NCBI GenBank assembly: GCA_018433975.1
Contig: JAHDQE010000070.1
Location: forward strand, 1-63,160
Origin: Ornatilinea sp.
Lineage (GTDB): Bacteria > Chloroflexota > Anaerolineae > Anaerolineales > Anaerolineaceae
Direction of reading: 5' to 3'
Length of the DNA: 63,160 nucleotides
The translations under genes and the position numbers were made by a program. Shown here one piece after another: positions 42,526 to 50,110 of this stretch (within the stretch, counting starts at the first letter, position 1; each line of letters begins with the position of its first letter). The notes beneath the pieces were generated by a model. It was not told the DNA's origin and made no database searches. It saw only the letters and a program-made list of their open reading frames with translations.

Positions 42526-42555
42526 AAACGAAAACGCCCCATTCAAAGGGGCGTT
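42526..42555 (-). terminator. Terminator of tRNA-Phe
   Basis: On the minus strand AACGCCCC / GGGGCGTT with a seven-base loop is followed by TTCGTTT, starting five bases after the tRNA. Confidence 0.8.
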
Positions 42556-42559
42556 CTTG

Positions 42560-42632
42560 TGCCGAGACTGGGAATCGGACCCAGGACACCGCAATTTTCA
42601 GTCGCGTGCTCTACCAACTGAGCTATCTCGGC
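42560..42632 (-). tRNA. tRNA-Phe (GAA)
   Basis: Read on the minus strand, the 73-nt sequence has a perfect seven-pair acceptor stem (GCCGAGA / TCTCGGC), D-arm GCTC..GAGC, anticodon arm CGCGA-CTGAAAA-TTGCG (anticodon GAA), a five-base variable loop and T-arm CTGGG..CCCAG. The discriminator is A, and CCA is not encoded. The T-loop reads TCCGATT, so position 55 is C instead of the near-universal T (pseudouridine). A terminator follows at once. Confidence 0.92.
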
Positions 42633-42830
42633 TTACGCAGATATGAATTACCAACGCGAAGTCATTTTACACAATTGCACCGTTATTGTCAAGGCAAACG
42701 CGTCAGCTCATTAAAATAACACCGATTGGCATGCAATTGTATAATGGAACAGGAATATTAATGGACATGCAGGTAACGGAGCCGGGTGTTCAGGAAATCG
42801 AAATCTTTTCACAAAGAGGATCTTAAAACT

Positions 42831-43460
42831 ATGGCTGGTCATTACAAAGTGGTGGATGAAAACAATTGGAAGCGTGCATTACATTGCCGGATCTTCAGAA
42901 ACAGCATTGAGCCATCCTATTGCGTAACTTTTGAGCTGGACATCAGCAATTTTCTGACAAAAGTTAAAAAGATGAAGTATTCATTTACGATGTCATTGAT
43001 CTTTCTGACTTCTCAATGCGCAAACGAAATTGAGGAATTCAGATACCGCTTCGTAGAGGGTCAGATCGTGCTTTACGATAGGATTAATACCGCTTTCACA
43101 TATATGAACAAAGACACCGAGCTTTTTAAAGTGGTCAACGTTGAAATGCAGGATACCTTAGAAGAATACATTGCTCTCGCAATCGAAAAAGCTGAAAATC
43201 AAAAAGAATATTTTACAGGGCCGTTGGGCAATGACGTGTTTCAATTCTCGCCCCTCCCGTGGGTATCCTATACCCATATTTCACACACCAACTCCGGGAA
43301 GAAAGATAATGCCACACCGCTCTTTGATTGGGGGAAATTTTTTGAAAGAGATGGCAAATGGATTCTTCCTTTTTCTGTCCAGGTACATCACTCCTTTGTA
43401 GACGGAATTCATATTGGAAAGCTGGCCGACTCTTTGCAAAACCACTTAAATAGTTTCTGA
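42831..43460 (+). CDS. Chloramphenicol acetyltransferase-like protein
   Basis: The 209-residue protein fits CatA-type acetyltransferases: VVDENNWKRALHCRIF, FTMSLIFLTSQCANE, FEFRY-like EEFRYRF, PWVSYTHISHT, and the catalytic VQVHHSFVDGIHIG (second His of HHSFVDG at about 186-192). These enzymes move acetyl from acetyl-CoA to chloramphenicol or other hydroxyl compounds. ATG 42831 has AGAGGA upstream; GTG 42786 would add 15 odd residues. A TATAAT at 42740-42745 may be its -10. Resistance is possible but not shown. Confidence 0.85.
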   Translation: MAGHYKVVDENNWKRALHCRIFRNSIEPSYCVTFELDISNFLTKVKKMKYSFTMSLIFLTSQCANEIEEFRYRFVEGQIVLYDRINTAFTYMNKDTELFKVVNVEMQDTLEEYIALAIEKAENQKEYFTGPLGNDVFQFSPLPWVSYTHISHTNSGKKDNATPLFDWGKFFERDGKWILPFSVQVHHSFVDGIHIGKLADSLQNHLNSF

Positions 43461-43622
43461 TGAATGGAGTGGAATAACCGTCATATACAACAACAAACCA
43501 TTTTCCTTTGATCCCCACATTTCCACAAAACAACGGGCGGAACCCGATCTTTTCAGCCGCATGTAGTCCACGTTATCCGGCAAACGACTATATTTGGAGA
43601 TTTTTGATAAAATTGACAAACC

Positions 43623-44624
43623 ATGTTAGATTTTGTGCGCAGGTTATTCAACCCCTCCATGCCTCACCCACCGGGCCGTCGAAGGCCCTTTTTTGAGGGC
43701 TGGTACTACAAAATCACCGATCGCAGCGAGAAACAGACTTTCGCAATTATTCCCGGTATTTTTTACGGAGAATCACCGCAGCACGACCATGCTTTCATTC
43801 AATTAATTGACGGTCAATCGGCCCGCGTCACAATGGAGCGTTATCCGATGGACCAATTCATTTCATCAAACCGGACCTTTGACCTGCGCATTGGCCCGAA
43901 CCATTTTCAGAAGGACAGCCTTACGCTGGACATACCGGCCGGCGAACGGAGCCTGCAGGGCAGCTTACAATTTGAGAATATCCAACCCTGGCCGGTAACC
44001 CTGAGATCTCCCGGCATCATGGGCTGGTACGCTTACATGCCCTTCATGCAATGCAACCACGGGATCGTCAGCCTGGATCACAGCATCCTTGGAAAGCTTT
44101 CAATCGATGGCGAGACAATTGATTTTCACGAAGGCCGCGGATACATCGAGAAAGACTGGGGAGAATCCTTTCCGGACGCCTGGATCTGGAGCCAGTCCAA
44201 CCATTTCAGCTCCATCGGCACCTCACTGACGGCTTCCATCGCAATTATCCCCTGGGTTACGGCCGCCTTTCCGGGATTCATCATAGGATTATTGCACAAT
44301 GGCATCCTGCATCGCTTCACCACATACAACGGCTCCAGAGTAGAATCTCTGATTCCGGGCGACAAACAGATCGACTGGATTGTAAGCAGCAGAACGCATC
44401 GCCTTTCTCTGCGAATTCAACGGTCAAAGGCATTTCACGTATATGCCCCCACCAGAACAGATATGAGTGGGCGGGTACCTGAAACAATCGATGCCGGCAT
44501 TCACCTTCAGTTACACGCACTTGAAAGGGGAAAAGAACGGTTGGTTTTCGAAGATACAGGGCGTAACGCCGGGTTAGAGGTCGCAGGGGATATTGACAGG
44601 CTGGTGAGGCTCTGGAAAAAATGA
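43623..44624 (+). CDS. Tocopherol cyclase family-like protein
   Basis: The 333-residue protein has the opening RRPFFEGWYYKITD and later GRGYIEKDWGESFPDAWIWSQSNHF, hallmarks of the tocopherol-cyclase-like (DUF2804-related beta-barrel) family. No signal peptide is seen. In plants and cyanobacteria members cyclise the tocopherol precursor; bacterial ones outside phototrophs have no known role. It stands alone. Confidence 0.85.
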   Translation: MLDFVRRLFNPSMPHPPGRRRPFFEGWYYKITDRSEKQTFAIIPGIFYGESPQHDHAFIQLIDGQSARVTMERYPMDQFISSNRTFDLRIGPNHFQKDSLTLDIPAGERSLQGSLQFENIQPWPVTLRSPGIMGWYAYMPFMQCNHGIVSLDHSILGKLSIDGETIDFHEGRGYIEKDWGESFPDAWIWSQSNHFSSIGTSLTASIAIIPWVTAAFPGFIIGLLHNGILHRFTTYNGSRVESLIPGDKQIDWIVSSRTHRLSLRIQRSKAFHVYAPTRTDMSGRVPETIDAGIHLQLHALERGKERLVFEDTGRNAGLEVAGDIDRLVRLWKK

Positions 44625-44751
44625 GGAGGCGCTGCATTCAACCCCGCACTCCAGATCAGGTGCAGGCCCCACCAAACTCCTGTCCGTATATTCGCCGGAC
44701 TGTGCTTCCTCCGGCTTGCTGCAGGAATACAAAAACTTCTTTCAAGTGTTC

Positions 44752-45504
44752 TCAGGCGCCCGCAAACTTACGGTGCGCAAACCGCTGGCCGCCGTCCAGA
44801 ATGGTAGTATCCCCGGTGATGTAATCCGATTCGACAAAATACAGCACCGCCCGGACAACATCCTCGGGAGATCCCCATCTTTCCAAAAGCGTATCGCGCC
44901 GCACCTGCTCAATCCGCTCCGCGTCGTAATGCGGCGAGGGAAGAACCGGGCCCGGGCAAACTGCATTTACCCGCACATTCGGCGCCATTTCAAGCGCCAG
45001 CTGCCGGGTCAAAGCCAGCAGAGCAGATTTCCCTACACAATGCGCTGCCAGACCCGGCCACGGCTCCCAGGCCGACAGATCGATGATATTGACAATGACA
45101 CCCTCTTCTAATTTCATCATTTGTGGTGCTAAAAAGTTAGATACGTAAAAAGGACCGTTGATCAACAAACCGGTGACCTCATGCCACAACGTAAGATCAT
45201 CGGTAGGAAAAGGAGTTTTGGTAAATCGTGAGGCGTTGTTCACCAAAATATCCACCCCGCCAAACGTCCCGGTGATTTCCCCGACCATTCGCCGCACCTG
45301 ATCCGGCTTGCTGACATCCGCCTGGATGGAAACCGCTTTTATGCCAAAAGCCTCTGCTTCAGCGACGGTTTTTTGAGCAGCTTCGGAAGAAGAATTGTAA
45401 TTAATAATCACATTTACACCGGCCTGGGCCAGCCCAAGTGTGATGGCTCTGCCAACCCGGTGTGCCCCACCAGTAATCAGTGCAGTTTTTCCGTTTGGAT
45501 TCAT
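44752..45504 (-). CDS. SDR family oxidoreductase with His in place of the catalytic Tyr
   Basis: The 250-residue Rossmann protein has TGGAHRVGRAI (cofactor), DILVNNASRF (NNAS) and PGPVLPSP after the active site, close to pteridine-reductase-like SDRs. The catalytic Y-x-x-x-K reads H-C-V-G-K here (codon CAT, one base from TAT). The active Ser is at about NIIDLSAWEP. Activity may be altered, or this may be a sequencing change. It has no clear operon. Confidence 0.85.
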   Translation of the reverse strand: MNPNGKTALITGGAHRVGRAITLGLAQAGVNVIINYNSSSEAAQKTVAEAEAFGIKAVSIQADVSKPDQVRRMVGEITGTFGGVDILVNNASRFTKTPFPTDDLTLWHEVTGLLINGPFYVSNFLAPQMMKLEEGVIVNIIDLSAWEPWPGLAAHCVGKSALLALTRQLALEMAPNVRVNAVCPGPVLPSPHYDAERIEQVRRDTLLERWGSPEDVVRAVLYFVESDYITGDTTILDGGQRFAHRKFAGA

Positions 45505-45676
45505 ATTCTCTCCTTATCACAATGTGGTTTTTCAATAAAACTTCAATGCCAGATCCCCTGAAAAGCGCTCTTTTTTGAGACGCCTACAAAAAATACCCCA
45601 AAGGCCGGGAAATTCAGGGAATAAATCCATACCCTTTCCAGTATAATCTAACCATTCGGAACGAGGAGAATGATAA

Positions 45677-45844
45677 ATGAAAATAGAAAAAGAGAAAAGG
45701 GATCCCCGCACAGGGATATGGCTTCTGATAGGGTTGAGCATTGGCGCCGTTGTAGGATATCTGACCAATACATTAAGCCTTTCCCTCGGCGTTGGAATGG
45801 CTGTTGGCCTGATCATTGGCGCAATCGTTACCCGGGATAGATGA
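45677..45844 (+). CDS. 55-residue glycine-zipper-type membrane protein
   Basis: ATG 45677 has GAGGAG about nine bases upstream. The product has a charged start (MKIEKEKRDPRTG), then two hydrophobic stretches with spaced glycines (IWLLIGLSIGAVVGYL and SLGVGMAVGLIIGAIV), ending RDR. It looks like a small inner-membrane hairpin protein. A terminator follows directly, which supports it as a real gene. No family is named. Confidence 0.65.
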   Translation: MKIEKEKRDPRTGIWLLIGLSIGAVVGYLTNTLSLSLGVGMAVGLIIGAIVTRDR

Positions 45845-45856
45845 TTGAAAAAGAAA

Positions 45857-45880
45857 AAGCCGGTTGAAAAACCGGCTTAC
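45857..45880. terminator. Terminator hairpin
   Basis: A perfect nine-bp stem AAGCCGGTT / AACCGGCTT with loop GAAA lies between the small membrane protein gene and the convergent MoaD gene. Confidence 0.65.
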
Positions 45881-45907
45881 TCATCCAGACTTCATTGTAG
45901 TGCAGTC

Positions 45908-46159
45908 TTATCCACCCCCAATCGGCGGCAAAAACGTCACTTCTGCGGCAGGCGGCAGCGCTTCATGTTCCAGATAAAATGTGTTTTTGTTAACTAAAGT
46001 TACCACATTGACAAGCTGCGGCCTGAGCCGGGGGAACTGCTCCAGGAAGACCGCTTTTAATTCACTCACCGTGGTACCCGGCGGAACCTGAAGTTCAACC
46101 CGATCCGTCCCCGCTTTCTTTTTCAAATGAGCATGCAGCGTAACCGTTATTGTATCCAT
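45908..46159 (-). CDS. MoaD/ThiS family sulfur carrier protein
   Basis: The 83-residue ubiquitin-fold protein ends in PPIGGG, the Gly-Gly tail that is adenylated and loaded with sulfur in molybdopterin or thiamin synthesis. VTVTLHAH-type first strand, VPPGTTVSELK and PRLRPQLVNVV fit MoaD better than ThiS. No MoaE or MoeB gene is near; XdhC genes at 48.9-50.0 kb are the only other molybdenum-linked genes here. Confidence 0.85.
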   Translation of the reverse strand: MDTITVTLHAHLKKKAGTDRVELQVPPGTTVSELKAVFLEQFPRLRPQLVNVVTLVNKNTFYLEHEALPPAAEVTFLPPIGGG

Positions 46160-46342
46160 AAGATCTTCTCTCCGTTAATCAGACAGAGCAGTGGCATTCA
46201 AAACAACTTTTGAGTCCCTTCTGATAAACCTATTATACAATCTGAAGTGAATACCGGAAAGAAACTATACAAATTTTTCCATGAGTAAATGGTAAGAATG
46301 GAAAGTCTTTCCGAAATAAAAACCAGTCGAAAAGGAACCCCA

Positions 46343-46813
46343 ATGACCACAAACCCTGAAATACAACAATTTTGGAAAGAATTTCTGGCTTCGCTCCCAC
46401 CCGGATCCCCAAAGCCCATACTTTCTGATTCCTGGTATTTTGGAAACAGCGCGGAAATGGCCGCACGGTTGGGTGAGCTGGTCCGCGAGGGAACCAAAAC
46501 GGCCACGGCCGGTTTATTGTGGAGTTATGAAGCCGAAAACGAACCGCTTCCGGAACCCGGTCAGTTCTTCATCATCATCGATTGGGAGAACCACCCATTG
46601 TGTGTGATCCAGACCAGCCATGTTCAGGTTTTGCCCTTCAATCAGGTCGGAGAAGAGCATGCCTTTCTTGAAGGAGAAGGCGACCGTTCTCTAAAATATT
46701 GGCGCGATGTGCATTGGAAATTCTTCAGCATGGAATGTCAGGAAATCGGAAAATCGCCCTCAAACACTATGCCGGTAGTTTGTGAACGATTCAGACGGGT
46801 CTATCGAAAATAG
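46343..46813 (+). CDS. ASCH domain protein
   Basis: The 156-residue protein fits the ASCH domain: IQQFWKEFL, GTKTATAGLLW, PEPGQFFIIIDW and a C-terminal VVCERFRRVY. ASCH proteins have a beta-barrel related to PUA and act on nucleic acids or nucleosides (some are amidohydrolases for acetylcytidine). ATG 46343 has AAAAGGAA seven bases upstream; an in-frame GTG/ATG region from 46289 would add 18 residues. It stands alone. Confidence 0.82.
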   Translation: MTTNPEIQQFWKEFLASLPPGSPKPILSDSWYFGNSAEMAARLGELVREGTKTATAGLLWSYEAENEPLPEPGQFFIIIDWENHPLCVIQTSHVQVLPFNQVGEEHAFLEGEGDRSLKYWRDVHWKFFSMECQEIGKSPSNTMPVVCERFRRVYRK

Positions 46814-46964
46814 GCCCTGCGGAAGATGATGCAAAGAAAAAACACGGGCAGACTGTCATGGGTTTGGAAGTGAGCGTAATGAAATCTTTGGATCCCTGTG
46901 CTATAATCTCCGTAAAGAACTCGCACACAACCCAATTTTACAAGTTAATCAGGACAGGTGAGAC

Positions 46965-47432
46965 ATGCCGAATTATGGCATACAATATCCCAATCTCGGG
47001 CCATTTGATGGCTATCTTCAATTTGAGGCCTGCGCTCCCGGTGTTTCCGGGGTCTGGTATACAGGCTATGCCCGCACAGTTGAAAGGCTGGAGTGTTTTA
47101 TGGCCGTCTTTCCGGCAGATACTTCTATAACCGCCGATTCGAAAGAAGCCATCCACATTCAAAAATTCCATCCTCAGGAAGCCCCCATCACCAATCGCAT
47201 TGCCCTGCCCAAACCGGGGATTTATATCATCGCCTATCGTGGGCAAAAACTTACCGGGAACCTGTTCAATATTTTCCAAAAATCTTCCGCGGCGCGGGGG
47301 CAGTTCTTTATCACCATTACCGATTGGGATTTTGGCCCCGGAAAGACCCGCCCTATTAATCCGGAAACCATCATCCTGAAAGACCTGGGCTATTCCATTC
47401 CCAAAATCATCTCCGACGACACCGAATGCTGA
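46965..47432 (+). CDS. Conserved-looking hypothetical protein
   Basis: ATG 46965 follows AGGTGAG. The 155-residue product is mostly beta (GPFDGYLQFEACAPGVSGVWYTG at the start is written here as two runs, GPFDGYLQFE and ACAPGVSGVWYTG) and has no signal peptide. A TATAAT at 46902-46907 may be its -10, and a strong terminator follows. No family is recognised. Confidence 0.6.
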   Translation: MPNYGIQYPNLGPFDGYLQFEACAPGVSGVWYTGYARTVERLECFMAVFPADTSITADSKEAIHIQKFHPQEAPITNRIALPKPGIYIIAYRGQKLTGNLFNIFQKSSAARGQFFITITDWDFGPGKTRPINPETIILKDLGYSIPKIISDDTEC

Positions 47433-47458
47433 ACCCGGCCGGACATCATCTTTAAAAG

Positions 47459-47487
47459 AACATCCTCTTTTAGCAGAGGATGTTTTT
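47459..47487 (+). terminator. Rho-independent terminator
   Basis: A perfect ten-bp stem AACATCCTCT / AGAGGATGTT with a six-base loop is followed by TTT. Confidence 0.75.
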
Positions 47488-47524
47488 AACTCAAATAGAA
47501 ATCCAAATTTCCACGGACGGTGCG

Positions 47525-47872
47525 TCAGAGGGTGATAACTTTTTCTGCCCTCCATTGTGCTTCAATGATGTCCGTCATTCCACCAATGATCCCCACTTTG
47601 ACCTTTTCCTTTAATCCGAAATAATCCAGGCAGGTGCTGCATAAAATCAGGCGCACGCCTTTTTCTTCCAATGCGCTCAATTCCGGAAGCACTGCGGAGC
47701 CCTCAACCACAAGTTTAACGCCCTCTGTATAAAAACAAATGGCCGAAGGCAGCACATCATGTTCATTCAGCAAGGCAAAATAAGTTTTGATCAGCTTCTT
47801 TTGAAGTTCCGGATCTGCTGTTCCCATTCCTTCACGCGTTATCATCAGCACATAAGGTGATTTTTCTGGCAT
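47525..47872 (-). CDS. DsrE/YedF-type sulfur-relay protein
   Basis: The 115-residue protein matches the C-terminal DsrE-like half of YedF: MITREGMGTADPEL, ICFYTEGVKLVVEGS and CSTCLDYFGL with the cysteines where the family has C-G-T-C. Such proteins take part in persulfide or selenium handling. The N-terminal TusA/SirA half present in full YedF is missing. It is followed on the same strand by nothing close. Confidence 0.8.
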   Translation of the reverse strand: MPEKSPYVLMITREGMGTADPELQKKLIKTYFALLNEHDVLPSAICFYTEGVKLVVEGSAVLPELSALEEKGVRLILCSTCLDYFGLKEKVKVGIIGGMTDIIEAQWRAEKVITL

Positions 47873-47991
47873 GGTATATCTCCTTTCGTTAACACGATTC
47901 TTTCTTACGCTGGCGAAAGATTCTAATTAGGGTCAATAACAAAAAATCTCCCGAATTGAGAGATTTCTGGTTTCCTTCAAACCGGTTCTGT

Positions 47992-48306
47992 CTATTGATA
48001 AATCTGGTTGGATTCATGCCCCGGGAGCACATCCGTGAAAATCTCGTCCAATTCCGGCCGGGCAATTTGTGCCACATCTTCACAAATTGCGGCATTACCT
48101 CCGCCAATAATTTGCAGAGCGATATACCGGTCCCAATCCGGAGAGTACTGCGCCAGGGTAATTGTCGCAGGCGAGACCCGGTTGGTCAGCACTTCCCATA
48201 CCACAATGGCTGTAATGGGGTGAAGTTTGCTGATTAACTGCACCCATTCCTTGGGTACTTCGGGGGGCAGTTGGTATTCAACAAAAGTATTTCGGTTGTC
48301 AGCCAT
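47992..48306 (-). CDS. Hypothetical protein
   Basis: ATG 48306 (MADNRNTFVEYQLP) has AAAGGAA ten bases upstream. The 104-residue product is soluble, with LHPITAIVVWEVLTNRVSPA in the middle and an acidic end. No motif is recognised. It is probably a real gene from its GC-rich codon use and ribosome site. Confidence 0.6.
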   Translation of the reverse strand: MADNRNTFVEYQLPPEVPKEWVQLISKLHPITAIVVWEVLTNRVSPATITLAQYSPDWDRYIALQIIGGGNAAICEDVAQIARPELDEIFTDVLPGHESNQIYQ

Positions 48307-48508
48307 TCGTAAAAATTCCTTTAAAAACAATTTCTGGAGATAATATCCGCACTATTATACCGTAATTTTTACCGGGCTGCTTTCTGTGCGCTGTTGATTC
48401 CTCCCTCCGCCGGGCCATGTAGGTTGTTTTCAACCACCAGATTCCCCAAGGTGGATTTTTACCCCTCCCATTCGCTATACAAAACTCATACAGGCAGGGT
48501 GGAGGATG

Positions 48509-48514
48509 TATAAT
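48509..48514 (+). promoter_or_regulatory. -10 element
   Basis: A perfect TATAAT lies 59 bases before the small gene at 48573. No good -35 is seen at the usual distance. Confidence 0.4.
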
Positions 48515-48572
48515 AAAAGAGAGTTCAATAAACACGTACCTGAAATCAAAATAAATGGTATGGAGGTTAATC

Positions 48573-48842
48573 ATGGCAATCCGAAACACACCGGAAGAAC
48601 GACAGATCATGAAATTAATTCAAGAGATGCCCGTTCCGGAAGAACATAAAACCGCCTGGGAAAAGCAAATCCGCCAGTTTGGGATGAACCAGGAATTAGC
48701 AGAAGAAATTCGCCAGAAACTCAGTCTGTCCCCAGATGATGAAGCCGAAACCGCGCGCATGGCGCGTTCTGCAACCGAGTTTGCCCGGCTGTTCAAACGC
48801 TGGCAGTTTGCCGAACAATCCCGCAATTTCCGAAAACACTAG
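48573..48842 (+). CDS. Small helical hypothetical protein
   Basis: ATG 48573 has GGAGGT five bases upstream. The 89-residue product is all helical and charged (PEERQIMKLIQEMPVPEEHK, ELAEEIRQKLSLSP), with no membrane segment. No family is recognised. It lies 55 bases before the XdhC-type genes and may belong to the same transcript. Confidence 0.65.
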   Translation: MAIRNTPEERQIMKLIQEMPVPEEHKTAWEKQIRQFGMNQELAEEIRQKLSLSPDDEAETARMARSATEFARLFKRWQFAEQSRNFRKH

Positions 48843-48897
48843 CCCCGTCGCTTTTGTTGTTTAACCATCAGTAAGACCCTTCGCGGAGAAAGAAACT

Positions 48898-49212
48898 ATG
48901 CGAGAAATATTACCCGACATCGAACGCTGGCGTTCTGAAGGGAAACAGGTCGCACTGGCAACCGTGGTTAAAGTTTACGGTTCCGGCCCGCGGCCTTTGG
49001 GATCAAAAATGGGGATCTCTTCGGCTGGCGAAATGTCCGGATCCGTCAGCGGGGGCTGCGTTGAAGGCGCCGTGGTGGAAGAGGCGTTGAACGTGATAAA
49101 GACCCAACAACCCAAATTGCTCGAATACGGTATCGCGAATGAAACAGCCTTCAGCATTGGCTTAGCCTGTGGCGGAACGATCGATATCTTTGTAGAGCCC
49201 CTGAACTGGTAA
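48898..49212 (+). CDS. XdhC/CoxI N-terminal domain protein
   Basis: The 104-residue protein is the XdhC_CoxI domain alone: ALATVVKVYGSGPRPLGSKM, GSVSGGCVEGAVVEEA and the Cys/Gly-rich GLACGGTIDIFVEP. XdhC binds molybdenum cofactor and hands it, sulfurated, to xanthine dehydrogenase or CO dehydrogenase-type enzymes. It is followed after 33 bases by the gene for the Rossmann half. Confidence 0.88.
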   Translation: MREILPDIERWRSEGKQVALATVVKVYGSGPRPLGSKMGISSAGEMSGSVSGGCVEGAVVEEALNVIKTQQPKLLEYGIANETAFSIGLACGGTIDIFVEPLNW

Positions 49213-49245
49213 TCAGATAATAGATTTTATGGAAGAAAAACCAGC

Positions 49246-49977
49246 ATGCCCGAAATCTTTGACGCACTAAACGAAAACATCCATCAAGAAAAATTGATCG
49301 CGCTTGCCACGGTGCTTACCGGGCCCGGCGCCGGCGGGAAACTTCTCCTCTGGCCGGACGGATCTTCTCTGGGAAGTTTGGGTAAGGAAAGCCTTAACCA
49401 ACACGCCAGGGAACACTCCCGCAAATTATTCCAGTCGCTGAATTCAGAGCGGATTCTTCTGGAAGTTGAGGGGCAGGCCATAGAAATTTTCATCGATGTT
49501 TTTCCTCCTCCTCCCCGGCTGGTCATTATTGGAGCCGTGCATATCGCCATCCCCCTGGTCCGCTTTGCGAAAATACTCAACCTGCACACGGTTGTAATTG
49601 ATCCCCGGTCTGCGTTTGCGACCCGCGAACGTTTCCCCGACGCGGACGAGTTAATCATTCAGTGGCCTACCGATGCTCTCCAGGCACTGAATATCAATGA
49701 AGCCACGTTTATCGTGACTCTATCCCATGACGAGAAATTGGATAACCCGGCGCTGGAAGTTGCTCTTAACAGCCCTGCGCGCTATATCGGCGCGTTGGGC
49801 TCCCGGAAAACACATGCCAAAAGAGTTGCCGCGCTGAAAGCATCCGGTCTGCAAGAAGAACAGATCGCTCGGATCCATGCCCCAATCGGTTTAAAAATCG
49901 GCTCGCGGGGAGCAGAGGAAATTGCGCTTTCCATCATCGCCGAAATCACAGCAGTGGATCACGGCATCAGCGCGTAA
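49246..49977 (+). CDS. XdhC Rossmann-domain protein
   Basis: The 243-residue protein has a shortened XdhC_CoxI-like start (LIALATVLTGPGAGGK) and a full XdhC_C Rossmann domain: LVIIGAVHIAIPLVRFAK, VIDPRSAFATRERFPDAD, GALGSRKTHAKRV and IHAPIGLKIGSRGAEEIALS. With the previous gene it makes a split XdhC. No molybdenum hydroxylase gene is in the window. Confidence 0.88.
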   Translation: MPEIFDALNENIHQEKLIALATVLTGPGAGGKLLLWPDGSSLGSLGKESLNQHAREHSRKLFQSLNSERILLEVEGQAIEIFIDVFPPPPRLVIIGAVHIAIPLVRFAKILNLHTVVIDPRSAFATRERFPDADELIIQWPTDALQALNINEATFIVTLSHDEKLDNPALEVALNSPARYIGALGSRKTHAKRVAALKASGLQEEQIARIHAPIGLKIGSRGAEEIALSIIAEITAVDHGISA

Positions 49978-50002
49978 TCCAAAAATTAACTGCAATTCAA
50001 CA

Positions 50003-50033
50003 AAGGAGGCTCTTTTATGAGCTTCCTTTTTCC
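50003..50033 (+). terminator. Rho-independent terminator
   Basis: GGAGGCTC / GAGCTTCC (one wobble) is followed by a T-rich run. It ends the XdhC transcript. Confidence 0.6.
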
Positions 50034-50110
50034 TTTAAAATGGTAGGGTATCAAGACGGTTGTTTTCGTTTGCATCCGGCCCCTTATTCACTCTCATCAG
50101 GAGGAACAAA

